Source of the DNA: Sulfurovum sp.
GTDB taxonomy: Bacteria; Campylobacterota; Campylobacteria; Campylobacterales; Sulfurovaceae
Reading direction: 5' to 3'
DNA length: 64,000 bases
Assembly (NCBI GenBank): GCA_016744875.1
Contig: JADGDL010000006.1
Location: forward strand, 1-64,000
Shown one piece after another: positions 34,247-42,533 of the stretch (its first letter is position 1; the number at the start of each line of letters is the position of its first letter). Made by a program: the position numbers and the translations under genes. Below the pieces are notes generated by a model. It made no database searches. It worked only from the letters and a program-made list of their open reading frames with translations, and was not told the DNA's origin.

Positions 34247-35014
34247 TTAGATTCCTAAACAGTCATTGATAGAGTAAAAACCACTCTCTTGGTTGACTAA
34301 CCATTTTGCTGCTCTTATAGCTCCCTTTGAGAATGTCTCTCTAGAAGTTGCTGTATGATTAAGCTCCAAAAACTCACCGTCATTGTAAAAGCCAACGGTA
34401 TGACGACCTACTATGTCACCACCTCGCAGTGCCATAACAGCTATCTCATCTTTGGTTCTTGCACCTATCTGACCATCTCTGCCACTCACACGAACGGCAT
34501 CTAGATCAAGTCCACGCCCTTTGGCTGCAAACTCACCTAAAGTCAGTGCTGTCCCTGAAGGAGCATCAACTTTATGTTTGTGATGTTGTTCCACGATCTC
34601 AATATCAAAATCTTCTAATGTTGCTGATACTTTTTCAACAAGCAGTTTGAGCAGTGCAATACCCGCTGACATATTTGAAGCATAGAGAAGAGGCATCTCT
34701 TTAGAGGCTTCCATCATCAAGTTTTGTTGATGCTCTGTAAACCCTGTTGTTGCAATGACGAGAGGTGTAGGATTTTCAAGAGCAGCTTCACAAAGCGCCT
34801 GTGTTGCCTGTGGAGCAGAAAAATCAATGACTATATCACAGTTTTCCAAAAGTGCTTTCATACTGTTCGTTACAAGTATATTTTCAGGAAGATCCCTCAT
34901 GAGTTCATCAAATACATGCACTGCACCTAAGGGCAATACTTCATCATTTAAAAGACTGCTTATAAGGAGATCACCTACTCTACCTGTACTACCTACTATA
35001 CCTACTGTTGCCAT
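34247..35014 (-). CDS. dapB: 4-hydroxy-tetrahydrodipicolinate reductase
   Basis: A 255-residue NAD(P)H-dependent enzyme of lysine and diaminopimelate synthesis. It has the N-terminal GIVGSTGRVGDLL nucleotide site, the catalytic EQHHKHKVDAPSGTAL motif and the C-terminal AIRAAKWL. It reduces the product of DapA in the cytoplasm. Co-transcribed with purF, almost abutting it. Preceded by trxB and a hairpin on the same strand. Confidence 0.97.
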   Translation of the reverse strand: MATVGIVGSTGRVGDLLISSLLNDEVLPLGAVHVFDELMRDLPENILVTNSMKALLENCDIVIDFSAPQATQALCEAALENPTPLVIATTGFTEHQQNLMMEASKEMPLLYASNMSAGIALLKLLVEKVSATLEDFDIEIVEQHHKHKVDAPSGTALTLGEFAAKGRGLDLDAVRVSGRDGQIGARTKDEIAVMALRGGDIVGRHTVGFYNDGEFLELNHTATSRETFSKGAIRAAKWLVNQESGFYSINDCLGI

Positions 35015-35090
35015 TGTTTATCCTAAGGAGTTAATATATCGAATTATACAGAAGATTTAATAATGTAAGGGTTATTTATAAAGTGAGAAT

Positions 35091-35115
35091 CTCTCTCATA
35101 AAAACTATGAGAGAG
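35091..35115 (-). terminator. hairpin after trxB
   Basis: Perfect 10-bp arms CTCTCTCATA (35091-35100) and TATGAGAGAG (35106-35115) around five bases, eleven bases beyond the trxB stop on the minus strand. No strong T-run. Confidence 0.55.
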
Positions 35116-35125
35116 GAAGAGAGTA

Positions 35126-36067
35126 TTACGCTAATTCCTGAATGTACGAGATAACCTGAAGTGCTGCGATCGAACCATCTCCTGCAGCTGAAACTACTTG
35201 TTTTGGTGCTTCAATGCGCAGATCACCGGCCACAAATAAACCCGGTACAGATGTTTTCATACTTAGATCTACAATCACCTGACCACTTTCACTCATTTTA
35301 CAAATAAAGTCGCCCTTCTCATCTTTCAGCACATCATTTTTCACATCCTGTCCTACAAATACAAAAAGTCCTGTATTGTCCATGTGTGTGATCTCATTTG
35401 TTTTAACATTTTTGATGTCAACTCCGGACAAGCCCATAGCATCTCCAACAGATTCTTCTATCACAGAATCAAACAGAAAATGTATATTCTCTTTTCTTGT
35501 CGCTCTATCTATGGTAGGCGGTGCTGCTCTAAATTCGTCTCTTCTATGTACCACATAAACATCTGAACAAATATTTGAAAGATAAAATGCCTCTTCAAGT
35601 GCAGTATCTCCACCACCTAAGACAGTCACAGGCTTGTCTTTATAAAAAAACCCGTCACATGTGGCACAGGTACTGACACCTCTACCATAAAATTCATCTT
35701 CACCTTTAAAGTTTGCACGTCTAGGTACAGCACCTGTAGCAACAATCACGGTCATTGCTTCTACCAGCTCTCCACCTTCAAGTGTAATTGTAAAATATTC
35801 ACCAGTTTTGTTGATACTTTCGACTTTTTTCATCTCATGTTTTAACCCAAAGTTAAAACACTGCTTTTGCCACGTATCCATAAAATCTAATCCGGTTTTA
35901 GTACTATCAAAAAATCCAGGATAATTTTCTATCTCAGAACTTTTGGTAATCTGTCCGCCGGGTACTCCCATTTCGAACATCGTAACATTTTTAAGTCCAC
36001 CACGTGTTGCATATAATCCTGCTGTGAGTCCTGCAGGACCTCCACCGATAATTGCACAATCTAACAT
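35126..36067 (-). CDS. trxB: thioredoxin reductase
   Basis: A 313-residue flavoprotein. The FAD-binding GGGPAGLTAGLYATRGG is at 8-24, the redox-active CATC at 134-137 and the NADPH site GGGDTALEEAFYL follows. A C-terminal VFVAGDLR-like FAD segment is present. It reduces thioredoxin with NADPH. trxA is directly upstream on the same strand but with its own hairpin between, so the two may be separate transcripts. A structured segment at 36096-36130 lies in front of the start. Confidence 0.97.
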   Translation of the reverse strand: MLDCAIIGGGPAGLTAGLYATRGGLKNVTMFEMGVPGGQITKSSEIENYPGFFDSTKTGLDFMDTWQKQCFNFGLKHEMKKVESINKTGEYFTITLEGGELVEAMTVIVATGAVPRRANFKGEDEFYGRGVSTCATCDGFFYKDKPVTVLGGGDTALEEAFYLSNICSDVYVVHRRDEFRAAPPTIDRATRKENIHFLFDSVIEESVGDAMGLSGVDIKNVKTNEITHMDNTGLFVFVGQDVKNDVLKDEKGDFICKMSESGQVIVDLSMKTSVPGLFVAGDLRIEAPKQVVSAAGDGSIAALQVISYIQELA

Positions 36068-36095
36068 GTCATTCCTTTAAAATAAAATACTTAAA

Positions 36096-36130
36096 CAAAT
36101 ATTTGCTACATTACACAATGTAAATATTTG
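36096..36130. repeat. bulged hairpin in front of trxB
   Basis: CAAATATT (36096-36103) pairs with AATATTTG (36123-36130), and TACATT (36107-36112) pairs with AATGTA (36117-36122). It lies 29 bp before the trxB start and could be an operator or leader structure. Confidence 0.4.
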
Positions 36131-36178
36131 GTTAAAAATTTTAGAGGGTTTTTCTATCTAGATAGTTAGGAGATGGTA

Positions 36179-36200
36179 AAAGAGGAGGTTACTCCTCTTT
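36179..36200 (-). terminator. trxA terminator
   Basis: AAAGAGGAG (36179-36187) and CTCCTCTTT (36192-36200) around GTTA. On the minus strand the hairpin is followed by TTTT-like sequence. It lies 12 bases beyond the trxA stop. Confidence 0.6.
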
Positions 36201-36211
36201 CAGTACACTAC

Positions 36212-36529
36212 TTACAGTTGTGCGTTAATTTTTTCAGCAAATGCATCTTTAGAAGCTGCACCAACCATTTGGTCTACCATTTCGCCATCTTTGAAGAAAA
36301 GGATCGCTGGGATAGATCTGATACCATATTTCACTGCGATCTCTTGTTGCTCATCAGTATTTACTTTACAGATAGTCGCCTTACCATCGAAATCTTCTGC
36401 TAGTTCTTCGACAACTGGAGCGATCATTCTACAAGGTCCACACCATGGAGCCCAAAAGTCTACCATTGTTACACCTTCAGCGATAGTCGCATCAAAGTTT
36501 TCATCTGTTAAGTCAATATATTTTGCCAT
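36212..36529 (-). CDS. trxA: thioredoxin
   Basis: A 105-residue thioredoxin with the active site WCGPC (C30 and C33), the VDFWAPWC strand and the cis-proline segment GIRSIPAILFF. It is the general cytoplasmic disulfide reductant, supplying ribonucleotide reductase among others, and is recycled by the neighbouring TrxB. The ribosome binding site is AAGGAAT. Confidence 0.98.
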   Translation of the reverse strand: MAKYIDLTDENFDATIAEGVTMVDFWAPWCGPCRMIAPVVEELAEDFDGKATICKVNTDEQQEIAVKYGIRSIPAILFFKDGEMVDQMVGAASKDAFAEKINAQL

Positions 36530-36640
36530 ATTTATTCCTTTTTGTTGTATTTAAAAATTATACCGTAGTTTTATTATAAAACTATTGTCAGTTCTTATAT
36601 TTCTTATAATATCTATAAGTTGTGCACTAAGTGTGTACTA

Positions 36641-36661
36641 TTAGGACCAAAATAGTCCTAA
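36641..36661 (-). terminator. hairpin after the PhyH-type gene
   Basis: TTAGGAC (36641-36647) and GTCCTAA (36655-36661) with a loop CAAAATA, immediately after the stop of the minus-strand dioxygenase gene. Confidence 0.45.
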
Positions 36662-37450
36662 TTAGAGTTTAGGTAAAACGATTTCAGGAAATTCTGCAGA
36701 TCGAGTCCCCTCTTGTGCCTTGGTATTTTCACCTTTAACTGTATACACAAATGAAATTTTTGTTTTGTCAGTCGAATTTTTATTGGCCCGGTGAAGAAGT
36801 AAACAATGAAAAAGGACCACATCTCCTTTTTTTAAATTGGTAGATACCTTCGTTTCCATGATCTCTTTATTTGCTGCATACGATTCAGACAAATATTCTT
36901 TTTCATCAAACTGTTCGTGAGAAAAATGCATTTTATGACTTCCGGGTATAAATTCCAACACACCATTCTGGCTAAATTCATCATCCAAAGCCAACCAGAT
37001 ACTCACCAGGTTGTCATCACTGTAACGCCAATACCGTCTGTCTTGGTGCCAACCTGTTTCAGTACTTACATGAGGCAACTTTGTCATAAGTGAGTTATGA
37101 TGACCAAGTGTTAAAACCACTTGGTCATTTAGGACCTGCTGGAGTACAGGACGTATCTTTTCATTTTCCATCCATGTTTTAAATAGATCATCTCTCCCAT
37201 ACACTTGTCTTAACCTGCGTACAACCATACTATGTTTATCAGACATACTTGTATAGTCTGTCACATCTGTACGATACTCTTTTGAACGCTCATCATACCC
37301 TGTCTCTGTTTCGATAGGCTCTGTTTTCTTTTCAAGATGCCTCTTTGCCACTTCCAAAATATCATCACATGCTTTTTCATCTAAAAAGTTTCGAAGAACA
37401 ATAAAACCATCTTTATCAAATTGTAAAAGTTGCTCTGAAGTAAGTTGCAT
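36662..37450 (-). CDS. phytanoyl-CoA dioxygenase (PhyH) family protein
   Basis: A 262-residue Fe(II)/2-oxoglutarate-dependent dioxygenase of the PhyH family. The metal-binding H-x-D is in GWHQDRRYWRY, and the distal histidine is in HCLLLHRANKNS. The EFIPGSHKMHF segment is typical. The substrate is unknown; PhyH relatives hydroxylate lipids, amino acids or small metabolites. It needs oxygen, which is of note beside anaerobic respiration genes. It is preceded by yraN on the same strand. Confidence 0.88.
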   Translation of the reverse strand: MQLTSEQLLQFDKDGFIVLRNFLDEKACDDILEVAKRHLEKKTEPIETETGYDERSKEYRTDVTDYTSMSDKHSMVVRRLRQVYGRDDLFKTWMENEKIRPVLQQVLNDQVVLTLGHHNSLMTKLPHVSTETGWHQDRRYWRYSDDNLVSIWLALDDEFSQNGVLEFIPGSHKMHFSHEQFDEKEYLSESYAANKEIMETKVSTNLKKGDVVLFHCLLLHRANKNSTDKTKISFVYTVKGENTKAQEGTRSAEFPEIVLPKL

Positions 37451-37476
37451 TCGTAGACCTATATTAAGTTACGTCA

Positions 37477-37821
37477 TTATAACGTAACATTCTCTATAAA
37501 TTCCACTTCATCCCCACGTACGATCAACGCATCTATACTAAAAGTCATATCTAATCGTTTTGTTTTCATATAGTAGTGCGCTGAGTTTATCACTTTTCTA
37601 AGTTTTGCAGGCGTGACATTATAAATAGGGTCAAAAGAGGCAGACTTTCCACTTTTAACCTCAATGAAATGCAATTCATCTTCTTTTTGCGCAATGATAT
37701 CTATCTCACCAAGCTTTCTGGCAAAATAGTTACGCTCCAAGATAACAAAACCTTCTTGTTCTAAAAAATGTGTAGCAAGACTTTCACTCTCGTCACCATA
37801 GGTTTTGGGAAGTTCTCTCAT
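37477..37821 (-). CDS. yraN: YraN-family (UPF0102) nuclease-fold protein
   Basis: A 114-residue protein with the restriction-endonuclease-like core GEIDIIAQKEDELHFIEVK (the D...ExK pattern). Start chosen at 37821 (MRELPKTYGDESESLA) because GGAG stands just before it and the family begins with this segment. The longer frame to 37890 adds a hydrophobic stretch not found in the family. Function is uncertain, probably DNA-related. Confidence 0.9.
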   Translation of the reverse strand: MRELPKTYGDESESLATHFLEQEGFVILERNYFARKLGEIDIIAQKEDELHFIEVKSGKSASFDPIYNVTPAKLRKVINSAHYYMKTKRLDMTFSIDALIVRGDEVEFIENVTL

Positions 37822-37995
37822 AGTTACTCCTAATATAAGAAAGTATAGAATAAAAAATAAGAGGGTCATAAAAGTATGACATATTGACATACTTTCTAAC
37901 TAAACAGTTCTTATCCTTTAAACCAGACACCATGATATTAAAGTCATCTCAGACCTGATGGTTAAAACCACTACAAAAAAATATAAACATGAATA

Positions 37996-38005
37996 CCTTA
38001 TAAGG
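37996..38005. repeat. CCTTATAAGG palindrome near the DUF302 gene
   Basis: A 10-bp perfect palindrome, set in ACCTTATAAGGT. It looks like the two stem ends of the 31-nt hairpin repeat (39047-39077) joined without the loop. The two sites lie on either side of the tandem-DUF302 gene. Chance is possible in AT-rich DNA. Confidence 0.3.
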
Positions 38006-38079
38006 TTATCATCTGGGTATTAGTTTTATTATTCTTGGGCTATACTTAAAACCATAAAATTAAAACTTGGCAAGGATAT

Positions 38080-38979
38080 ATGATGAAGAAAAAAGGTTCG
38101 ATTGTTTTATTAGTGTTGATTTTGGGATTATTTTTTGCACTCATTTTATTGCGTAATACAAAACCAGTGGATAACAGTCGCTTTGTTGAACCTGACAAGC
38201 TCTACAAAACTTTGGAGGCAAATATCCGAAGCCAAGACGCTTATGAGATAATTGTTGATATTGATCATGCTCGACTTGCGAAAGAGGTTGAATCGCCAAT
38301 GCCACCTTCACATGTGTTGATCTGGTCAGATCCAAAACTAGAAACTGAAATTTTAAAGATCAACCCTGTAGCCGCCGTTGACTTACCCTTGCGTACTTTA
38401 GCTTTCGAGGATCCTGCTTCAGGTAAAGCTGCCGTGATCACAAACAGCTTTGACTTCCTGATGAACAGACATGGTTTACCTGATGATCCAGCCATACGTG
38501 GGCGTTACGAAACTGCTGTTACAAAAGCTATAAAGGATATTCCATCTGAAAACATAGTAAGCTTTTCCTCAGATAAAATGCTCGATGCAGGTTTAATAAC
38601 ACTTAATAGTCCATATGATTTTAATACAACTGAGACACGTATTAGAGATGCGATAAACGCTCAAGATGATACAGTATTTTTCGCAACTGTAGACTTCAAA
38701 AAAAGGGCTAAAAAGTCTGGAGTGACCCTTGCACCTCTTCGTCTTATATTATTCGGTGCTCCTGGTCCTGGGGGGAAAGCCATGAGTGAAGCACCCATAC
38801 TTGGCCTTGATGCATTTTGCCAAAAAATGTTGATCTGGAAAGATACAAGTGGATCCGTTCATGTGACTTTCAATGACCTGCTCATTCTAGCCGAGCATCA
38901 AAAATTGTCATATGGTATACCACTACGAGTCATCAATTACCGGATAAAGAAGACGTTTTCTGAGGCTCTAGAACAATAA
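38080..38979 (+). CDS. tandem DUF302 protein with N-terminal membrane anchor
   Basis: A 299-residue protein. Residues 7-25 form a signal anchor. Two related domains follow (about 40-150 and 170-290) with shared motifs: SHVLIWSDPKLETEIL...VAAVDLPLRTLAFED and LRLILFGAPGPGGKAM...LGLDAFCQKMLIWKD. These match the DUF302 pattern, and the function is unknown. It is the only plus-strand long gene among minus-strand neighbours. Four hand-counted lines give about 43 percent GC, above nearby yajQ (38 percent in one line). Horizontal acquisition is possible. Confidence 0.8.
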   Translation: MMKKKGSIVLLVLILGLFFALILLRNTKPVDNSRFVEPDKLYKTLEANIRSQDAYEIIVDIDHARLAKEVESPMPPSHVLIWSDPKLETEILKINPVAAVDLPLRTLAFEDPASGKAAVITNSFDFLMNRHGLPDDPAIRGRYETAVTKAIKDIPSENIVSFSSDKMLDAGLITLNSPYDFNTTETRIRDAINAQDDTVFFATVDFKKRAKKSGVTLAPLRLILFGAPGPGGKAMSEAPILGLDAFCQKMLIWKDTSGSVHVTFNDLLILAEHQKLSYGIPLRVINYRIKKTFSEALEQ

Positions 38980-39046
38980 CATTTTAACTGGAGTGAATTG
39001 ATATGGTTTACCAGATAGCTTGTAAGGAAAAAGATGACGGGTTGAA

Positions 39047-39077
39047 AACCTTATACTCTAACATATTTTATAAGGTT
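39047..39077. repeat. 31-nt hairpin, copy 2 of a dispersed repeat
   Basis: Perfect 9-bp arms AACCTTATA (39047-39055) and TATAAGGTT (39069-39077) around a 13-nt loop CTCTAACATATTT. Identical at 29 of 31 bases to the minus strand of 19281-19311, including the loop except its first base. No T-run follows, so it is not a terminator here. Confidence 0.8.
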
Positions 39078-39197
39078 ATTCGATATAGAGACGTTTTTAT
39101 ACAAATAAGAGTAAATTTATCTTATTTAGCTCATAATAAAGTTTTTATTAATCTTACTCTGTTATTATCAACCAAAATTACAACAAAAGGATACATA

Positions 39198-39455
39198 ATG
39201 TATACAGTTAATATAGATAGAGAATGTGGATGCTTCAAAAGAAGTGACTTAGAAAACAATGCAAGTTTTGAAAATAATGATGATGCCCTCATCAAAGCAC
39301 AATCGATGATCAACCATATGAATGACAAATTTTGTGGGAAACATGGTTTTGGACTCACTGAGAATGGAAAAGAATTCAATATCTCAATGAATGCTCCACA
39401 ACAGCAACAACAAGCAACATCAGGTGGATGTTGTGGTGGAGGACACTGTTCATAA
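39198..39455 (+). CDS. 85-residue protein with cysteine-rich metal-binding tail
   Basis: Start placed at 39198 (AAAGGA before it), giving an N-terminal MYTVNIDRECGCFKRSDLE and a C-terminal CCGGGHCS preceded by glutamines. Two further cysteines are at the N-terminus and one is mid-protein (KFCGKHG). The C-terminal CCxGGHC pattern resembles metal-binding tails. A longer frame from 39003 would include the hairpin repeat as coding sequence and is unlikely. No family is recognised. The hairpin repeat lies in its upstream region. Confidence 0.7.
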   Translation: MYTVNIDRECGCFKRSDLENNASFENNDDALIKAQSMINHMNDKFCGKHGFGLTENGKEFNISMNAPQQQQQATSGGCCGGGHCS

Positions 39456-39471
39456 CAGTGTTCTTAAAAGA

Positions 39472-39495
39472 GAGGATTATCTTATAATAATCCTC
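39472..39495. terminator. hairpin between the cysteine-rich protein gene and yajQ
   Basis: GAGGATTAT (39472-39480) and ATAATCCTC (39487-39495) in a convergent gap. The preceding TTTT on the minus-strand side suits the end of yajQ. A second short hairpin, CACTGTT/AACAGTG, overlaps the stop of the plus-strand gene. Confidence 0.55.
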
Positions 39496-39503
39496 CACTA
39501 AAT

Positions 39504-40001
39504 CTATTTAAAATTTCCAAACACTAACGGCGCTTTCAAATCAAGTGTTTTCACCTCAGCCATCACAGCCTGAAGATCATCTATCTTCTTCCCGGCAACA
39601 CGTACCTCATCCCCCTGTATAGAAGGAGTCACCTTTACTTTCATAGCTTTGATCGCTTTAACGATCTGTTTGGCTTCATCTTTATCGATCGTATCAACGA
39701 TACGGTAGATCACTTTTGTATTACCGCCAGAGATACCCTCAGTCTTCACCTCTTCAAGTGCTTTCCCTGCAATACCACGTTTAATGAGCTTAGAGATAAG
39801 TATATCTTTCAAAGCATCTATCTTAGAATCACTTGATGAACTAAGACTCAAAGTCTTGCCTGCTTCATTTAAATTAAACTCTGCAGTTAAACCTTTAAAA
39901 TCAAAACGTGTAGCCACTTCTTTTTCAGCCATGATCAATGCATTTTTCATCTCCATCATATCCAGCTTTGCAGTTATATCAAAATAGTGCTCTTTTGCCA
40001 T
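39504..40001 (-). CDS. yajQ: YajQ-family nucleotide-binding protein
   Basis: A 165-residue protein with the YajQ start (YFDITAKLDMMEMKNALIMAEKEVATRFDFKG region) and the second ferredoxin-like half (VRVAGKKIDDLQAVMA). Members bind nucleotides or cyclic di-GMP and some act as regulators. It comes directly after hom on the same strand, eleven bases apart, probably in the same transcript. Confidence 0.95.
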   Translation of the reverse strand: MAKEHYFDITAKLDMMEMKNALIMAEKEVATRFDFKGLTAEFNLNEAGKTLSLSSSSDSKIDALKDILISKLIKRGIAGKALEEVKTEGISGGNTKVIYRIVDTIDKDEAKQIVKAIKAMKVKVTPSIQGDEVRVAGKKIDDLQAVMAEVKTLDLKAPLVFGNFK

Positions 40002-40012
40002 CTCTTATCCTT

Positions 40013-41275
40013 TTACTTCTCTATCCTCATCATAGCTATCTCACCATGTACCACATCAAGTTTACCTAAAGCTTCCATAGCATCTTTCATTCTACTCTCT
40101 TTACAGATATGTGTTGTAAAGAGCAGTTTGGCTATCTCATCATTTGTCGTAGGTTTCTGAAGCATCGCTTCTATAGAGATATCAAACTCACCCAATGTAG
40201 AGGTGATAGCTGCGAGTACTCCACTTTGATCATCTACTTCCAATCGAAGGTAGTACTGAGTCACAATATCCTCTTTAGGCAGAAGCTTTAATCCACTCTC
40301 TAACCCTTTTTTATACCCTAGCATTGGCCCTTGGTTTCCACGTACGATATCTACGATGTCAGCTATGACAGCAGACGCTGTGGCATCACCGCCAGCACCT
40401 GGTCCATAATACATTGTCTCACCAACACGGTCACCTATGACAGTGACTGCATTCATCACACCGTCTACTTTAGCGATCATACTCTCTACAGGTATCATAG
40501 TTGCATGTACCCTTAACTCTACACCATTACCCACTTTTTTAGCGATCCCAAGCGATTTTATCTCATAACCGAACTCTTTGGCGAAGTCTACATCTATCTG
40601 TGTAATATTTTCTATACCCTCTATGAGGATATCTTCTGGTTTTGCATCGATCCCATACGCAATACTCGCCAAGATGAGGAGTTTATGCGAGGCATCAAAT
40701 CCACCCACATCAAAAGTAGGATCAGCTTCTGCATATCCTAACTCTTGCGACTCTTTAAGTATATCATCATATTGTGCGCCATTATTTATCATATTGGTAA
40801 GCATATAGTTACAAGTACCATTCATAATACCCTGAATAGAATCTATGTGATTTGCCGAAAGACCGTTACGTAAAGCACCGATAATAGGAATACCCCCTGC
40901 CGTACTTGCTTCATACATCAAAGGAATGTCCCCGGCTATCTCTTGAAGTTCATAGCGGTGATACGCAAGAAGTGCCTTGTTTGCAGTCACAACAGCTTTA
41001 CCATTTTCAAGTGCTTTTTTGACCAGGGCATAAGGTTCTTCCACCCCACCCATGAGTTCTACAACGATATCGATCTCAGGATCATCCACTACATCATAAG
41101 GATTATCAGAAAGTTTTATGGATACATCTCTCTTTTTTGAAAGATTTTTCACTACCCCTGATTTAACTTTTATTTTTTTTCCGGCTCTAGCTTCAAGGAT
41201 ATCTGCATTTTCTTCTAAGATAGTGGCAACACTTGCCCCTACTGTACCTACACCAAGGATTCCGATCTTCACCAT
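40013..41275 (-). CDS. hom: homoserine dehydrogenase
   Basis: A 420-residue enzyme for threonine and methionine synthesis. N-terminal NAD(P) site GILGVGTVGASVA, the catalytic region GGIPIIGALRNGL with GTCNYML, and PTFDVGGFDASHKL. A C-terminal ACT domain (about 345-415, LRLEVDDQSGVLAAITSTLGEFD) suggests feedback control by threonine. It follows the aminotransferase gene by one base, an order conserved in Campylobacter. Confidence 0.97.
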   Translation of the reverse strand: MVKIGILGVGTVGASVATILEENADILEARAGKKIKVKSGVVKNLSKKRDVSIKLSDNPYDVVDDPEIDIVVELMGGVEEPYALVKKALENGKAVVTANKALLAYHRYELQEIAGDIPLMYEASTAGGIPIIGALRNGLSANHIDSIQGIMNGTCNYMLTNMINNGAQYDDILKESQELGYAEADPTFDVGGFDASHKLLILASIAYGIDAKPEDILIEGIENITQIDVDFAKEFGYEIKSLGIAKKVGNGVELRVHATMIPVESMIAKVDGVMNAVTVIGDRVGETMYYGPGAGGDATASAVIADIVDIVRGNQGPMLGYKKGLESGLKLLPKEDIVTQYYLRLEVDDQSGVLAAITSTLGEFDISIEAMLQKPTTNDEIAKLLFTTHICKESRMKDAMEALGKLDVVHGEIAMMRIEK

Positions 41276-41276
41276 A

Positions 41277-42503
41277 CTATTTTTTCTCTGCTTCCAAGTC
41301 TTTCAAGAACTTTTTAATATTTTTCGCCGCTTGACGGATACGCTTTTCATTTTCGATCAATGCAATACGTACATATTCATCACCATATTTACCAAACCCA
41401 ATACCAGGGCTTACTGCCACTCCTGCTTTAAGCAAAAGTTGTTTTGAAAATTCAAGTGATCCCATATCACGTGCTACTTCAGGGATCTTTCCCCAGATGA
41501 ACATAGATGCATTGGGTTTACCCATTTTCCATCCGGCATTCTCAAAAGCCTCCAACATCACATCACGTCTTTTTTCATACCGTGGGATGATCTCATCATC
41601 TGGAATATTATGATGTTCATCAAGTGCTACTGTCGCAGCAACCTGAATAGGTGTAAACATTCCATAGTCAAGCCAAGACTTAATACTTTGAAGCGCGCCA
41701 ATAAGTTTTTTGTTACCCACAACGAATCCTACTCTCCAACCAGCCATATTATATGACTTTGAAAGTGTATAAGACTCAACCGCGACGTCTTTTGCACCTT
41801 CCACTTCCATGATAGACGGTGTTTTGTATCCATCAAAAGTGATATCTGCATATGCGATATCTGAAATGATATAAAAACGTTTCTCTTTTGCAAGCGCTAC
41901 AAGTCTTTCATAAAACTGTGGTGTGACTGTTGCAGTAGTTGGATTATGGGGAAAATTCACCACTAAAAATTTTGCTTTAGGAATAGAATTATCTAAATGA
42001 TCCTCTACATCTGCTAAAAACTTATCTTCATCCACTTCAAAAGTATCTTCATCAAATACAAGCTGCATCTTTTCTACATTTGCACCTGCAAGTATAAATG
42101 CCTGGGAGTGGATAGGATATGTCGGATCTGGAACGATCGCAACATCACCAAGGTTTGATATTGCTTGTACCAAGTGTACATATCCTTCTTTGCTTCCCAT
42201 AGTTGCTACTATTTCAGTATCTGGATCCAAGATAGCATTGTACTTACGTTTATACCAGTTACTCATAGCAAGACGTAATTTATAGATACCTTTGCTCGCA
42301 CTATACCCGTGTGTTTTATTTTTTTGTGCAGTCTCACAGAGTTTATCTATGATAGGCTGTGGCGTAGGAGCATCAGGATTTCCCATAGAAAAATCTATGA
42401 TATCTTCGCCCTCACGTCTTAGACGCATTTTTAAATCATTGATCTCCGCAAAAAGATACTTTGGTAATCTATTTATTTTGTCAAATTGAATCTCATCAAA
42501 CAT
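41277..42503 (-). CDS. class I/II aminotransferase (aspartate or LL-DAP type)
   Basis: A 408-residue PLP enzyme with the lysine in TLSKSYNMAGWRVGFVVG, the FSMGNPDAPTP start and NFPHNPTTATV. Its nearest relatives are aspartate aminotransferases often placed before hom in epsilonproteobacteria. LL-diaminopimelate aminotransferase or glutamate-pyruvate activity cannot be excluded. Coupled to hom. The Campylobacter counterpart is Cj0150c by order. Confidence 0.93.
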   Translation of the reverse strand: MFDEIQFDKINRLPKYLFAEINDLKMRLRREGEDIIDFSMGNPDAPTPQPIIDKLCETAQKNKTHGYSASKGIYKLRLAMSNWYKRKYNAILDPDTEIVATMGSKEGYVHLVQAISNLGDVAIVPDPTYPIHSQAFILAGANVEKMQLVFDEDTFEVDEDKFLADVEDHLDNSIPKAKFLVVNFPHNPTTATVTPQFYERLVALAKEKRFYIISDIAYADITFDGYKTPSIMEVEGAKDVAVESYTLSKSYNMAGWRVGFVVGNKKLIGALQSIKSWLDYGMFTPIQVAATVALDEHHNIPDDEIIPRYEKRRDVMLEAFENAGWKMGKPNASMFIWGKIPEVARDMGSLEFSKQLLLKAGVAVSPGIGFGKYGDEYVRIALIENEKRIRQAAKNIKKFLKDLEAEKK

Positions 42504-42533
42504 TGTTTACTCTCTTTATTTCTTTCTTCATTT

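Noticed and set aside
37822..37890. Longer N-terminus for YraN
   Set aside because: Adds a hydrophobic stretch absent from the family; the ribosome binding site supports the start at 37821.
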